DNA of 64,000 nucleotides, from positions 654,501 to 718,500 of the forward strand of contig JASPKZ010002336.1 of the NCBI GenBank assembly GCA_030220185.1, written 5' to 3'. The DNA is from Diploptera punctata (Eukaryota; Arthropoda; Insecta; Blattodea; Blaberidae). Positions 32,976-44,289 of this stretch are shown here, piece after piece. Positions within the stretch are counted from its first letter, which is position 1. Every line of letters starts with the position of its first letter. The position numbers and the translations under genes were made by a program. A model generated the notes under the pieces. It saw only the letters and a list, made by a program, of their open reading frames with translations. It was not told the DNA's origin and did no database searches.

Positions 32976-33319
32976 GTCCACCGCTGTGGTCTCGAGGTAG
33001 CGTGCTGCCTTGTCACGCAGCGGGCCCGGGTTCGATCCCCAGTCGGGGTAGTTTTTCTGGGTGAGGTTTTTATCGGGGTTTTTCCTCACCTGTAAATCAA
33101 ATGTCAGGAAAACTTTAAGGTCCAAACGGTCCCCGAAATCATATGGCCATCATCATCATCCTTGTCATTACCATCATCATCACCATCATCCTTCACCGGT
33201 GTGGAAAGCAACGGGAAGCTACCACACCTACACAATTCCCTAGTAAAGCTGCAAGCATAGCATGAAAATGCTATGATTGCAGTGAAGGACCTGCCTTCGG
33301 GCAGAATTACTATAGATGG
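32976..33319 (+). mobile_element. tRNA-derived SINE, copy 1
   Basis: The head GTCCACCGCTGTGGTCTC contains box A (TGGTCTCGAGGTAGC); box B is GGTTCGATCCC. The body has TTTTTCCTCACCTGTAA, CATCATCATC runs and GGTGTGGAAAGCAACGGGAA, and it ends ACTATAGATGGA. It is flanked by 11 bp duplications ATATTCATTAT (32965-32975 and 33320-33330). Copies 2-4 are at 49236, 49829 and 58448. Confidence 0.88.
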
Positions 33320-33734
33320 ATATTCATTATAGGTGAATGAATGAATCTTTGGATTTCTGACTACAACAAGTAAGTCATGGCATAATAGTGGCTAGAAGAG
33401 AGGGTGCAGCACAGGCATGTGAGAATTTATAATGCATTTACAATATTTCTATCTGTACAGTAAAACTACACATAATTTGACCAATATCATGAGACAAACA
33501 TTTAATATATCGAATTGCAACGTGCCTATTAGGATTGCATTTGTGAATATTATTAATGGCAGTTACCTGGAACATATTTACTTATTTTCTCACAAGGAAA
33601 TTTAATTTGCAGTCATCTTATTTTTTTTTTTGTGGCAGAAAGCTTAAAAAAAACTTGAAGAGAAAAACATAAACTACTGAATTCTGCTTATATGATTCTA
33701 ACAAAACGATTATAAAATAGTATATATTTCAATA

Positions 33735-33975
33735 TCCGGCTTGTGATCTGGGGATTAAGTTGCTCGTCCCAAGAGTCAAGGGTTAAAATCTGGCTGGGGT
33801 CGATATATTATTAGGATGGATGAATCCTAGAAAACAAAAAGTTTTCTGGGAGAAACTTAAAGTCATGGATTCCGAGTCTGAAGATTTCAGGCTCGTAACA
33901 TAATCTCAGCCTACATTGGAGCAAAATTGAATGGCCTTTCCCATCCGAGTAAAGGCTTTGTAAAGACTTAATGAA
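33735..33975 (+). mobile_element. Diverged SINE-like repeat
   Basis: GGCTTGTGATCTGGGGATTA and AGAGTCAAGGGTTAAAAT resemble decayed A and B boxes. The body AGTTTTCTGGGAGAAACTT is similar to 56260-56300 (AGTCCTCTGGGAGGGACTT). Confidence 0.5.
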
Positions 33976-34014
33976 AATTAGCAGCAGAAAACATATTACA
34001 GTAATTAAGACATT

Positions 34015-34185
34015 TTGTCTGTACATTCTTACCTCTTTGGGTTGTATTTGTCGAACATATGTTTCAAGGCTTCTGATTACAGTCTGTAATTGCTGACGAT
34101 GGGGCTCAGAAGCCTTGAAACATATATTTTACAAAAACAACCATAAGAGGTAAGAATGTACAGACAAAATGTCTTAATTATTAAA
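34015..34185. repeat. Foldback with a hammerhead motif (relative of 4003)
   Basis: Arms TCTTACCTCTTTGGGTTG and CAACCATAAGAGGTAAGA are inverted. The left arm has lost its core; the right keeps it. The edge motif AATGATACTTCCTATTGC follows at 34195. Confidence 0.75.
34072..34182 (+). ncRNA. Hammerhead-like motif
   Basis: CTGACGAT (34093-34100), stem GGGGCT/AGCCTT, loop CAGA, GAAA (34117-34120), then CATATAT in place of the CACATGT of the 4026 copy. AGAGGTAAG follows. The core is identical to that copy, but stem III is changed. Confidence 0.62.
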
Positions 34186-34506
34186 CAAACTTCTTAATGA
34201 TACTTCCTATTGCATTTTAAAATACTATTACAGCTTCAAAAAAATCTGTCTACATTGGTGAAAACTTAATTTGCTGATATACAAGATAATATATTAAATC
34301 AGTGGTTATGTACAGTTTATAAAATAATAATAGAAACCTTTATATGGGTTGGGGAATCAAAATTGGACGTATATATCAGGGGATCCTGGCTCTTATGGAC
34401 CATAGTACTGGTAATGATGATGCTTATGATTGACTCTCTACTCCATTTATACTAAAGAACATTTACTCCTTTTCAAACTGAGTCTTCAATGCACAATTGT
34501 TAAATA

Positions 34507-35040
34507 TTGTCTAGTCATGTGTTAGATCTTCAATCTTTTTTAAAAACCAACAAAAATGAAAAGATTGAAGACTGCAAAAAATCGGGAATTTATCAAATTA
34601 ATTGTAAAGATTGTGAAAAGATATACATAGGAAAAACAAAAAGGAATCTAAATACAAGATTAAAGGAACACCTCAGAAATGTTAAAAATGGAGAAACAGA
34701 AAAATCTGCAATAGCTGTAGATGCCTGGTCAGAAAAACACAGAATAGAAACCAAAACAAAATTACTTAAACAATTGGAAAAACCGAAGGAACTCACAATT
34801 TGGGAAAAAATTTATATATGCAAGAATAAAAACACAACTATGAATTTTGAAATACCCGGTGATAAGGAGAGCGGATTGATTTGGAAGTTCGTCGGTCAGC
34901 CATCAGATGGCGCGGAGGTCAGTCTGCAGGATAGGAGGCCATTGGACATCAGTTGTGAATGTAATACAACATTGAGAATATCACAAATGAAGTGAAGAAA
35001 CTCGAGTCTGCTTGGGAGTTAAGAAGTATGAGGTGAGTGA
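34507..35040 (+). mobile_element. Penelope-like 3' end with GIY-YIG coding
   Basis: One open frame of 162 codons (34507-34995): KKSGIYQINCKDCEKIYIG, KTKRNLNTRLKEH, KSAIAV and LTIWEKIYI. The complete GIY...YIG motif with the following basic region is intact, more complete than the other copies here. The tail QPSDGAEVSLQDRRP differs from the PDG-repeat tails. The end overlaps a degenerate ribozyme core TTGAGAAT (34972-34979), and TATGAGGTGAG follows at about 35027. No RT. Nested in the Harbinger-like element. Confidence 0.85.
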
Positions 35041-35718
35041 AGAAGCAACTAAACAATAATATCTAAAATGTTTAACTGCACATCATACGCTTTTATTCCT
35101 TGTATGTTCCTCAGTATTGAACTAGCCTGGAGAACTGGTCTTTATGTGCATGCAGTCTAAGTCTTCGGTGACATTCGGGAATGAAGCGATGTAATATCCC
35201 AGCAAGCCTTCTAGAAAAAAAAAAGAATGTTTATGATTTTATCAGATAATCAAAAGTGACTAATATTTATTCACCATCAAATATAGACTATAGAACAAAT
35301 GCATAATATTTTTAGTGGATTCTACTACTTTAATAACATTGTAATTTCTCAGACGTCATAAGCTAAGGGGCAAAATTATTATTTTCTGCTATATTAAAAA
35401 AAGAATGTTCCAAGAAAAACATAATGTGTAGCAACAATTGATATGTTACATCACTTTATGCATTGTAATTTGATTCCCTTTCAGTTACTGGTACACATTA
35501 TTTTATTCATGATTACTGTATTAACAAGTTTCATTATTCTCATTATGGATGTATTGGATTACAACTCACCTCTAATTCTCATATAATGTTTTCACAGTTC
35601 ATACCAGAACATGTTATACAAATACAAAATTTTGGGCAATTGCATACAAACGTTAAGTTGCTATATTTATGGCATTTCTTATTAACTCGCTTTTAATTAA
35701 ATTAGAGGTTTCTTTATG

Positions 35719-37995
35719 GGAAGCCATATTATCTAATAAACTAATTGGTGTACACAAACTTGCAGTGCACCATAAGGCAAAGTTGGCTATTCTGTTTGAA
35801 CAGTGACTAATGCAGGTGGACTAGAGGCATAGAATCTCCAAAACTGACTTATGCTGTAATAAAGGTCACCATTTATCAAATATACAATGAAAGTTGCTTA
35901 AACCTATGATGGCTGAACTATAGTTTATGACCCACTATGCTATACCATACAACATTAATATGACACTGTTACACTATTTACTTTTTCCATTTGTACTAAC
36001 ATTTCCTACTGTTTTAACATTTTGTAACGATTCTTAAAACATTTTTTTTATATTTCTTATATATTTATCTATGTATACAAAATCTCTCAATCATTTCTTC
36101 TAAGTTCTACAGAGCTGTAGTGCATATGTGCATGCAAAAGGTTTTGTCAATATATGGCAAGACTAACTGTGCTATTGTATGACAATCTTTCACAATATAA
36201 CTACTATTTTATTTTGTTTGGTTAAGAAGGAAAAGTTATTGTACACCAAATTAGATTATCGAATAATAAATTATTTACTTCATTAGGTTATGAAATTACA
36301 AATTAATGTACATCCTTTCTTTAAAAGCATGTTTGGGAACTTATTGTGAAGATTGATTATTCCAATAGCACAGATACTCATCTATCGAGTAAGTTCATAA
36401 GCTTTGAGCATCCACACAACTGTTATGTAGGAAAAATGGAAAAACTGCACTTAAACTAGCGTGAAATATTTTCAAAGTCCTATAGAACAACAGTGCGCAT
36501 GCGCCAGAGTTTATAGAGCCAGCGATAACCCACAATCAAACTACATATCGATTATCATCCTCGGTTACTATCCGTCGCAATGAAATTTAAATGACCAATA
36601 TTTGCAATAAATCTCCAAATCTATGTTTAAAAAATATATTAATAATATTAAAATTACCAAACGTTTATTAAAAACGGGTGTACACTCACTTATCACTCCC
36701 TCATATTGATCCAACCAGCGATAACCCAAAACAGCAATAGAAAAATTAGAGACTAGGTAATATACTCTGTGGAGAAAATAGCAGCATTACAATATTGAAT
36801 AACAGTATCATAATATTGTGATTTGTATATTTAAATATATACTTCAAAATTGTCTAATAATGTTATAAAAATTGTTTGAAAAAGTTTAAAATATTAAGTA
36901 ATGTTAGTAAATATAGAGGAAGAGCTATAGTTTACAATATAACTGAAAAATCAAGTGCTTGTAGAAGTGCAGTTGAGCCAGAAAAACTTTAGTTTACCTT
37001 CCCTTAATTTTTGTGTCCTACAGTGAAACATGTGCATGAGCATAAGTTTATAGAGTTGTCACTAGATGGAATCACAAAGAAGTTCTACAGAAAATTTAAA
37101 GAATTGACACTAGATGGAAGAATGTAGCTGCGACCAAACTTCAATACATCCCCAAACATTTGTTAGAAATGGATTTACACCAACTTTCTCCTTCCTAACT
37201 TAACAAAATAAATTATTTGCATATTATTTAATGAAGCATATACTAATCTGATATACACTAACCTGTCCCATCAGAACCTACAAAATGAACTGAGTGAACA
37301 TCTTTTTCTGAGAATATACTTTTGAATGTTGGTCATTCCAATTTTCACAGATATCTTCACCATCTAGTATAAGTTCTTCTAGCGTTCACACATGTGCACA
37401 ATGATTCTGCATACTTCAAAGAAATAATTGTGTATGGAGATAAATATTTAATACTTGTAAAAAAAATGTTATAAGTATTGTTGCAAAATGTTAGATAGAT
37501 GGAAAGCTCTGTGGCCATCACTTAAGTGTTGGCGGTGAGCGATCCATTTTGATCCTCTTTAATAGGTAGAACCCCTGGTTCCTGTAAAATACAGTAGCAC
37601 CAGTTTAAATTTTGAATTCAAATTTGAAGTTAATTAGCAGAGTGAAGTCGGAAGCGAAAATGTTTAAAAAAGTACAAAAGTTAGTAAAGACAGGAGTACG
37701 TAGAGCATCAGTATTACAAGAACATAGATGGAAAATCAAGAGGAAGATAATCTAAAGTCGAGCCAGAAAAATTCAAGGTGAGTCGCAAACTGGGGTTTCT
37801 ACAAAGTGTTGTGTACTATGTGTCAGCTTTTAATAATGTCATAACTTCACAGTGATGTTTTGGGTATTCTATGCCAGGATTCCATCTACATTAGTCACTG
37901 TTCAAACAGAATAGTAAACTTATCCTTATGGTGCACCAGATTATCCAATAAACTATAAACTAATATGGTGTACACTTACCTGCCCATTTTCTCAG
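35719..37995. repeat. Distant inverted repeat pair
   Basis: 35719-35860 (GTGCACCATAAGG, CTATTCTGTTTGAACAGTGA) occurs inverted at about 37840-37990. The arms are about 130 bp, diverged, with 2 kb between. The interior holds no gene I recognise. It may be a decayed transposon within the Harbinger-like element. Confidence 0.55.
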
Positions 37996-38709
37996 CTAAT
38001 GAAATAAAATAAGGAATAATCTTTCCATTAAGCGCAGTGAGAATTTTTTCTAAGTCCCAGGCAGACACCAGACGCATGCACGACAAACGCGAAGCAGTTT
38101 ACTCTATGGAATATCGCGATGCAGCCAACATTATACATGCTATTTAACAAACCTAAAAGCTAACGTAATGTAATTTAAGTACTCTAACTTATGAAAGACC
38201 AACCTAAAAGCTAACCTAACATAATTTAAGCACTCTAACCTGTGAAAGAATGCAACACCCAAAAATAAATAGTAAGTTCTCAAATTCTGAAGTACATAAC
38301 CTATGTTGGCTGCACTGTTGTTATATAGAATATTCCTTAAAATCAATATGGTTGCCACGTCTTCATGTTACGTATATAGTTAAATATCATAGAAAAATGT
38401 GTTCAAGTAATCGTTAGAAAAAATGTAAAATTTGTTGTAAATGGTGGGAAATAATTTGAAAATAAAACCTTGTTGGCACATGCGCGTTGTGTCTGCCTCG
38501 GGCTTAGAAAAAATTCTCACTGCACTTAATGGAAACTTAAGCCAAAATAAGTATACGTGGTCTCTTGGCATACAATAGCCAGTGCATTTTAATAATAATG
38601 TGTCAATGTAATAACAGCTTGAAAAATTGGAAATTAAGTATAAATTTAGAGGTCCATGGTAGTACAACATAATCAACCTTGCATATTGAACATTCATACC
38701 ATAATCACT

Positions 38710-39640
38710 ACTGTAACTTAAGTTTAAGGTTATGGCACTGTAATATAATCTCAAAATTAACACTTCAATGTTCTTTTGTTACATTTTTGTGGGTATGTAA
38801 CATATAGCCCAAATTACACTTGGATAGAAGACTATTTTTTATTAATTTTTTTACTAAATATAAAATATTTTACCTTTCTGTTGTAATCGATGTATGATCA
38901 GATCCACATTGAACGTAATTGCTTCGTTTCAAAAGCGAAACCAGACGAAACAATCTTCCATACCTTCTTCAAGATGAACTGGTCTCCTTGAGATTTTTCT
39001 GTAGAATGTTGAAAAAATTATGGTTATGTTACAGATAATATCCTGATTAATAATAATAATAATAATAATAAATAATAATAATAATAATAACAATTTATCA
39101 ATTTTATGATAGTTTAGAAAAAAGGTTATGGCACACGACATAATACACATTTTTTATTTAAAGTCAATGGCATAACCAACGTTGTAATTAAGATTTTAAT
39201 TTAATGGCATTATAATATAACCTCAAAATTTGCACTTCAATGTTTTGTTAAATTATAGTGTGTAAAATAAAAGCAATTATACTTTGAAAAGCACACTTTC
39301 ATAGAAGATTATTTTTTAAACTCCTACCCCTATTATAAAATGCATTGTATTATACAGTATTATCTAATGAAGCTACAGGTTCAAGTATGAGTATTAATGC
39401 TAATTCATGCTCATACCTCTTTAAATAAAAATGTTTAAATAATCACCTACAAATATTAAACAATGATTGTGGAAATAATAAAATACAAACGAAAAATGTT
39501 AAAATCTTACCTTTTCGTTTTATGTTCTAATCGATGTCTGATGAGATCAAGGCGAAAGCGGACGAAAAATTCTTCATCATTGTAATTTTCAATATGATCC
39601 GGTCTTCCCCTGATTTGTCTGAGTTTCCGGGTCTTTAGAA
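38710..39640 (-). repeat. Tandem duplication including HARBI1-like exon 1
   Basis: 38712-39010 is a diverged copy of about 39195-39640: GTTATGGCACtGTAATATAA against GGCATTATAATATAACCTCA, then GGATAGAAGACTATTTTTTA against TCATAGAAGATTATTTTTTA. The left copy keeps only EGMEDCFVWFRF as a decayed form of the exon. Confidence 0.6.
39043..39090. repeat. (TAA)n microsatellite
   Basis: Simple run of TAA triplets with one interruption. Confidence 0.9.
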
Positions 39641-39713
39641 ACATATCGTATAATACTTCGTCGTCACTATCAGAATCCAGAAATAAATTTCTAGACATGT
39701 TTCTGGCTGCCAT
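39511..39713 (-). CDS. HARBI1-like transposase N-terminal exon
   Basis: Minus-strand ATG at 39713, about 170 bp inside the right terminal repeat. It encodes an acidic SDSDDEVLYDMF, then RPDHIENYNDEEFFVRFRL, the N-terminal motif (DEEFF.RFRL) of HARBI1/PIF transposases. It ends at a consensus donor AAAAG|GTAAGA, so the DDE domain should be in later exons further left. I find no such exon. Either it decayed or it was lost, and the product would lack catalysis. Confidence 0.68.
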
Positions 39714-39888
39714 TTTGGAAAGTTAACTCGAGTATTTCACAATAATCGGCTTCGAATGACCGTACAAAGTCTACCGAGTTTATGCTCCGGCTAAGGTGCA
39801 ATACTGTCGTGGCACAACGCAATTTTGGCTGAATACTTGAGATAGCATGTATTCAGAACTTATACTGAGTTGGTACAACCGGCCCTTA

Positions 39889-41160
39889 ATATGATATGGG
39901 AAGGACAAGAACCACCACAAAGCTGGAACAAATCCATTGTAATACCAATCTTCAAAAAAGGAAGTCGCCAAATCAAAGATAACTATCGTGGAATTAGCTT
40001 GTTGAACTCTGGATATAAAATTTATGCTAATATTGTTAAGAATAAATTGAGGAAAATTTATGAAAATATAATTGGAGAAGAGCAGAATGGATTCAGAAAG
40101 GGTAGATCTTGTACAGATGGATTCTTTACTCTAAAACTACTATTAGAAAAGCACAAGGAATTCAATATAGAAACTCATATCGCCTTCGTTGACTTCATAA
40201 AGGCTTTTGACAAAGTAGACAGAAATATATTACTACAAATTTTAGCTGATGATAACGTTCCACAACAATATATTACTAATATCTTCAACATCTATAAGGA
40301 TAATGAAATCTCTGTTAAACAAGACGGCAAATTATCTTCTTGGGAAAAGATCAACACTGGAGTAAGACAGGGATGTGGACTTTCACCGGTGCTTTTCATT
40401 ATATACATGAATAAATTAATAAATGAATGGAGGAAAACACAACGAGGATATATACCCATCAATAGGAACCTCAAACTCGATGCTATTCTTTTTGCAGACG
40501 ATTTAGCTCTCCTGGCACTTTCCGAAAATGATTTGCAACGATCAATTTATAATTTACAAAAAATAGGTGCCAAATTTAATATGGAAATATCAATTAACAA
40601 AACTAAAATTATGGCATTTCATGGGAAGGACCCCATACAAAGTAAAATCTGTCTCCAGAATAAAATTTTAGAGAGATCTAATCAATCTAAATATCTTGGA
40701 TATTATCTCTCTATCTGGGATGAAAAGGATATCCCTGAAAAAGTTACTAGTTATAATAAAAGTTTAGGAATTATTAATCAAGTTATGAAACCATCCCTTG
40801 TACAAAAAAAACACCAGATTACGTTTATGTAACACTTTGGCTAGACCAGTGTTGACCTATGGTAGTGAAGCATGGACACTAAAAAAACAACATGAAAGCA
40901 GAATAACGGCTTGTGAAATGAGATTCATGCGCAGAACAGCAGGTTACACCAGATGGGATCGGAAAAGGAACACCGATATCTTAAAAGAATTGAAGACTAC
41001 GCCAATTTTGGAATATATTAAACAGTACCAACTAAATTGGAAACACCATCTTGAAAGAATGAGTTCAAATCGGATCCCCAAAGCTGTTTATAATTATATA
41101 CCAAGAGGACGAAGATCACTGGGCCGTCCTATGAAACGCTGGAGGGAAAATTTTCTATAG
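39889..41160 (+). pseudogene. LINE ORF part 2: RT core and C-terminal region
   Basis: NMIWEGQEPPQSWNKSIVIP leads into RT motifs: NYRGISLLN, NGFRKGRSCTD, AFVDFIKAFDKVDR, GVRQGCGLSP and FADDLALL, so the catalytic Asp pair is intact. A slip in a run of eight A residues near 40806 shifts the frame. The C-terminal part follows (LTYGSEAWTL, EMRFMRRTAGYTR, GRRSLGRPMKRW), stopping at 41160. The only frame break in this part is the A-run slip. Confidence 0.87.
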
Positions 41161-41269
41161 GATCGTAACAGGCCTTGGCCTAATACTTGGAAGGAAGAAG
41201 AAGAAGCCATATTGTTTAAGGTTAATTCAATGTAGTATACAACATCTGTTGTTTTATAATTAAAACATT

Positions 41270-41600
41270 TTGTCTGTTCATTCTTATCTCTTAGAGTTGT
41301 TTTTGTCGAACAAATGTTTCAGAGCTAAGAGGTGAGAATGAACAGACAGAATGTTTTAATTATTAAACAAACCTCTTAATGTTACTTCCTATTGTATTTT
41401 AAAATCTGTTGTTTTATTTTCCTCTTACTTCAGTAGTCAAATTTTAGTTATCATTTTAATAGGAGGTAATACTATGGGTTTATTTTAATAAATTTAAACA
41501 TTCTGAAACATGTTCTCAAGAATTCTACTAATTATGAGGTGAGATGTTTATACTAACTAATTTTTTTAAAATAAATCTCTTAGTGGTACTTTGTACTAAA
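41270..41600. repeat. Foldback remnants without a complete ribozyme
   Basis: 41270-41365 has inverted arms ACATTTTGTCTGTTCATTCT and complement around TTGTCGAACAAATGTTTC, relatives of 34015 with the core deleted. 41488-41600 is the right arm of the pair with 26704. Confidence 0.65.
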
Positions 41601-41935
41601 ATATTAATTGGAAATTTTAATTGTAAAATTTTCAATTTCATGGCTAGAAGGGATAGTGGTGTCTGGATTAATTCCAAATTCCTCTACAGTACATGTGGCA
41701 TGTGATATTGTTTCCAGTAATTCGTCTATTGGATGGGGAATTAAACTTGGTAGTCCCCTTGATGCTTTTTGACAGTCGGAAATATGCTGGCACCAGGTCT
41801 CATTTTCTCCCTTCTCTCCAACATTGCCATCATCTCTCTCACATCATACTTATACTACATAAACATTTGAACATATTTTATAAATTGAATTGGATAATTT
41901 TTTTTTTTCATTTCACTTTATAAAGTTCCATGTTT

Positions 41936-41982
41936 TCACGATACTGGTTTCAAAGGTCTTTATCCCCATCGTCAGTCAAAAC
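41936..41982 (-). ncRNA. Hammerhead-like motif
   Basis: Minus strand TGA, CTGACGAT (RC of 41968-41975), a short GGGG/CCTT stem, GAAA (RC of 41948-41951), ACCAGT, A, then TCG. TGA and TCG can form a 3 bp stem I. No partner arm is seen. Confidence 0.5.
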
Positions 41983-42378
41983 TCCAACTCAAAAACATGA
42001 ACATACACTCATTTCTGTACACAATAAAAATCCATTATCTACTTAAAGTGATGTGTAAATTGAAAATAGACCACATTAATGCCATCTATCTGACTAATGT
42101 GAAACCAAAGCACAAAATATGTGCAGTGGATGGCATTGAAACTCACACAGTCACAAGTCTTTAGCAACTGCCGTGAAACTAAAATCAATGCTCATCATCA
42201 TCATCAGTCAAGGATGGAGTAGTGGGTGTAAGGTTTCATTATCCATCCAGCATTCTTTGAGTGGCTGACCTTCGGTTTGTTTCCCAATTGGACAAGTTAT
42301 TTATTAATAGCATATGAAACCCAAAATTGATACAAATATAAATAAAACATTAATGTTGTACCTTTTATTTCCACTTAG

Positions 42379-42467
42379 GAATCAAGAATATTCTACAGTA
42401 TTGCAAAGACCAAGGAGAATGTTCCCAAGAAGAATATACTGATCTCATTAAGAAGTATGAATTATGA
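42379..42467 (+). CDS. RPAP3: RPAP3 last exon
   Basis: It begins after CCACTTAG and completes the Gly codon split from 10369. It encodes IKNILQYCKDQGECSQEEYT and DLIKKYEL, then TGA at 42465-42467. This matches the C-terminal end of RPAP3, where a short helix with a final basic-aromatic KKY follows the domain. The preceding intron is 32,009 bp and contains the retrovirus and the LINE/Harbinger nest. Confidence 0.85.
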
Positions 42468-42941
42468 TGCAATACCTTCAATTGTTAATAGTTGTGCAAA
42501 ACTGTATAGTAAAGGAAAGAATTGAATATCTATATCTTACAATTTTTTATAATTGAATATTACTTTTTTTAGGAATCCACACTATGAGGTATAATACTTA
42601 TTTAGGTAAAATGTTTTATTTGGGGAGTAAAAGGCAGCTCTTGAAGATGACAGAACAACGGTCACGAAATTACTGAAGATGGAACTGAAGTGTAAAGTTC
42701 CGAAACTAGTTTAAAAAAGGAGAATATGAGGTGATAAAAAATTTTACCTAAATAATTGAATATGGTGTTAATAAGTAACATATTTTCTTAACAAATGCAA
42801 AATGGATTTAATATAATTATTATAGTTAATGTTATTTATTGATTATAATAACTAACATATTCATTTTATTTTAATAACACATTGTGAAGGAAGAAAAGTT
42901 CACTCATGGAAATGTTAATGCTGGAAGATATAGAAAATAAA
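42468..42941 (+). promoter_or_regulatory. Probable RPAP3 3' UTR and poly(A) signal
   Basis: The first AATAAA after the stop codon is at 42936-42941. If this is used, the 3' UTR contains a foldback (42590-42760) with a plus-strand ribozyme motif. The real cleavage site cannot be read from sequence alone. Confidence 0.4.
42666..42712 (+). ncRNA. Hammerhead-like motif downstream of RPAP3
   Basis: TTA, CTGAAGAT (42673-42680), perfect stem GGAACT/AGTTCC, GAAA (42702-42705), CTAG, UU, then TAA. TTA pairs with TAA as a short stem I. It is enclosed by arms TTATTTAGGTAAAA and TTTTACCTAAATAA. TATGAGGTGA follows. It lies on the sense strand, about 205 nt after the stop codon. Confidence 0.68.
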
Positions 42942-43114
42942 GCAGCCAATACTTAAAAACATAATTGAAGACCCTAGAAGCAAAGGGGTATAGACAGAAA
43001 CAAAGTTTTAGTAAACGAAGGTTAAAATTAAGAATTTTTGTAATAGTAATGATTTTTCTACACTGGCTGTAGTATTTCAGTATTTCTAAAGCTATTGTTA
43101 CAATAGAAACATCA

Positions 43115-43345
43115 TCATCCTAAGGCACGACAACTTCAAAAGTGACAGTTTTGGCCTTCTCAACAATCCTCCTCCATGCCAATCTGTCTCTTGCCATATT
43201 CAAATCAGTCACTTTCATTTTCTTTAGATTGTTCGTGTCATCCTCCCATCTGATCTTCAGTCTTCCAACAACTCTGCCTCCTATAGGTTTCCATTTATAG
43301 TTTTTTGACCAGTCTCTGATCATCCATTCTTATCAAATGTTCAAG
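43115..43345 (-). mobile_element. LINE 3' coding fragment
   Basis: The minus-strand frame 43323-43120 reads GGRVVGRLKIRWEDDTNNLK and RDRLAWRRIVEKAK, the usual C-terminal end of RTE-like LINEs. Confidence 0.65.
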
Positions 43346-43945
43346 TCAATCAATTCTAAGAGACAATAGAAACATGCTTTTATCGTATTATAAAAAACAA
43401 AATTTAGAATGATGAGTTGCAGTTATACCCTTTTCTAACAACTAATATATTTCATGATGGTGAAAAGATAAAGTGTACACAACGTAAAAGAACAAAATTA
43501 TTATCTTTATTGCAATAATATAAACTGAAATATTTTACATCAATAATCTTGAATTTTGATATTGTTTTATCCTCAATCTAAATCTGTATCGTAGGCATTA
43601 CCTAGATTGCCTTCTTCAGTAGGCAAATTGGGGTGGAATCACTGGTTTTCTTGTGCACTGTAATGTGGAAGATTTATGAAAAAGCTGTGATAAATTGGAG
43701 GCACATAACTAAGCAGCTTAAGAAGATTTGCATACTTTTGCTTATTTTATAAGAGGCCTTTTATTCCATATCAACTTTAGGAGATCTAGCAGAGCAGCTA
43801 GTATTTTTCCAGATCGAGCTTGATTCATATTAAGTTCACTGAAGGCTTGAATGTCTCCAACCCTTTTTTTGTAAAAGGCCTATCCTTTTGGAAATGTCTC
43901 TATTGCATACTCTATTCCACTTACAATCTTCTTAAATGGAACAAG

Positions 43946-44066
43946 AATGTCAAACACCTCATAATCTGTACTGCAATGAACTTTCTGCTTGTAGCCTGTG
44001 AAAGTTAAATAAAAAAGAATGTCAAACACCTCATAATCTGTACTGCAATGAACTTTCTGCTTGTAG
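43946..44066 (+). repeat. Tandem duplication, 67 bp period
   Basis: AAGAATGTCAAACACCTCAT through CTTGTAG (52 bp) occurs twice, near 43946 and 44014. Short recent duplication. Confidence 0.75.
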
Positions 44067-44289
44067 ATAATACAAGTTACATCCAGTGTTGAGGAACATA
44101 GAGGTCTCTCTTTTCTTTTCTAACTCTATGATGCCAAAATTCTGGACACATTCATTATATGAACAGCAACTCATTAATAACCAATTATCAACTGTTTTGA
44201 TTTAAGTGTTTTTTGATTATCATAATCATTCATGCAAGTATTAAACTGTGGCCTGTTATGATCTCAAAGAGAAAGAATTTTTACCCAGC

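Larger units (their letters stand above)
27717..39885. mobile_element. 12.2 kb PIF/Harbinger-like DNA transposon
   Basis: Terminal inverted repeats GGGCCGGTTGTAC(G/C)AACT mark both ends, with TTA duplicated outside (27714-27716 and 39886-39888). Cutting it out with one TTA restores the LINE frame (LLNMIW). TTA target, GGGCC termini and a HARBI1-like first exon next to the right end all point to the PIF/Harbinger superfamily. The interior has grown by later insertions (SINEs, LINE and Penelope fragments). I see no catalytic transposase exon, so it is probably non-autonomous now. Confidence 0.82.
26863..41205 (+). mobile_element. 5'-truncated LINE split by a Harbinger-type element
   Basis: Flanked by perfect 13 bp duplications GCCATATTGTTTA (26850-26862 and 41206-41218) with a GAAGAAGAAGAA tail. 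About 2.17 kb is LINE; the rest is the insertion 27717-39885. It codes for the end of an APE endonuclease (ESDHYLLV), a linker, an RT and a C-terminal region. Confidence 0.88.

Noticed and set aside
43596..43640. Minus-strand CTGAAGAA with a GGCA/TGCC hairpin, resembling a hammerhead core
   Set aside because: GAAA is replaced by ACGA and there is no clear palindrome or UH site after it; counted as chance or too eroded.
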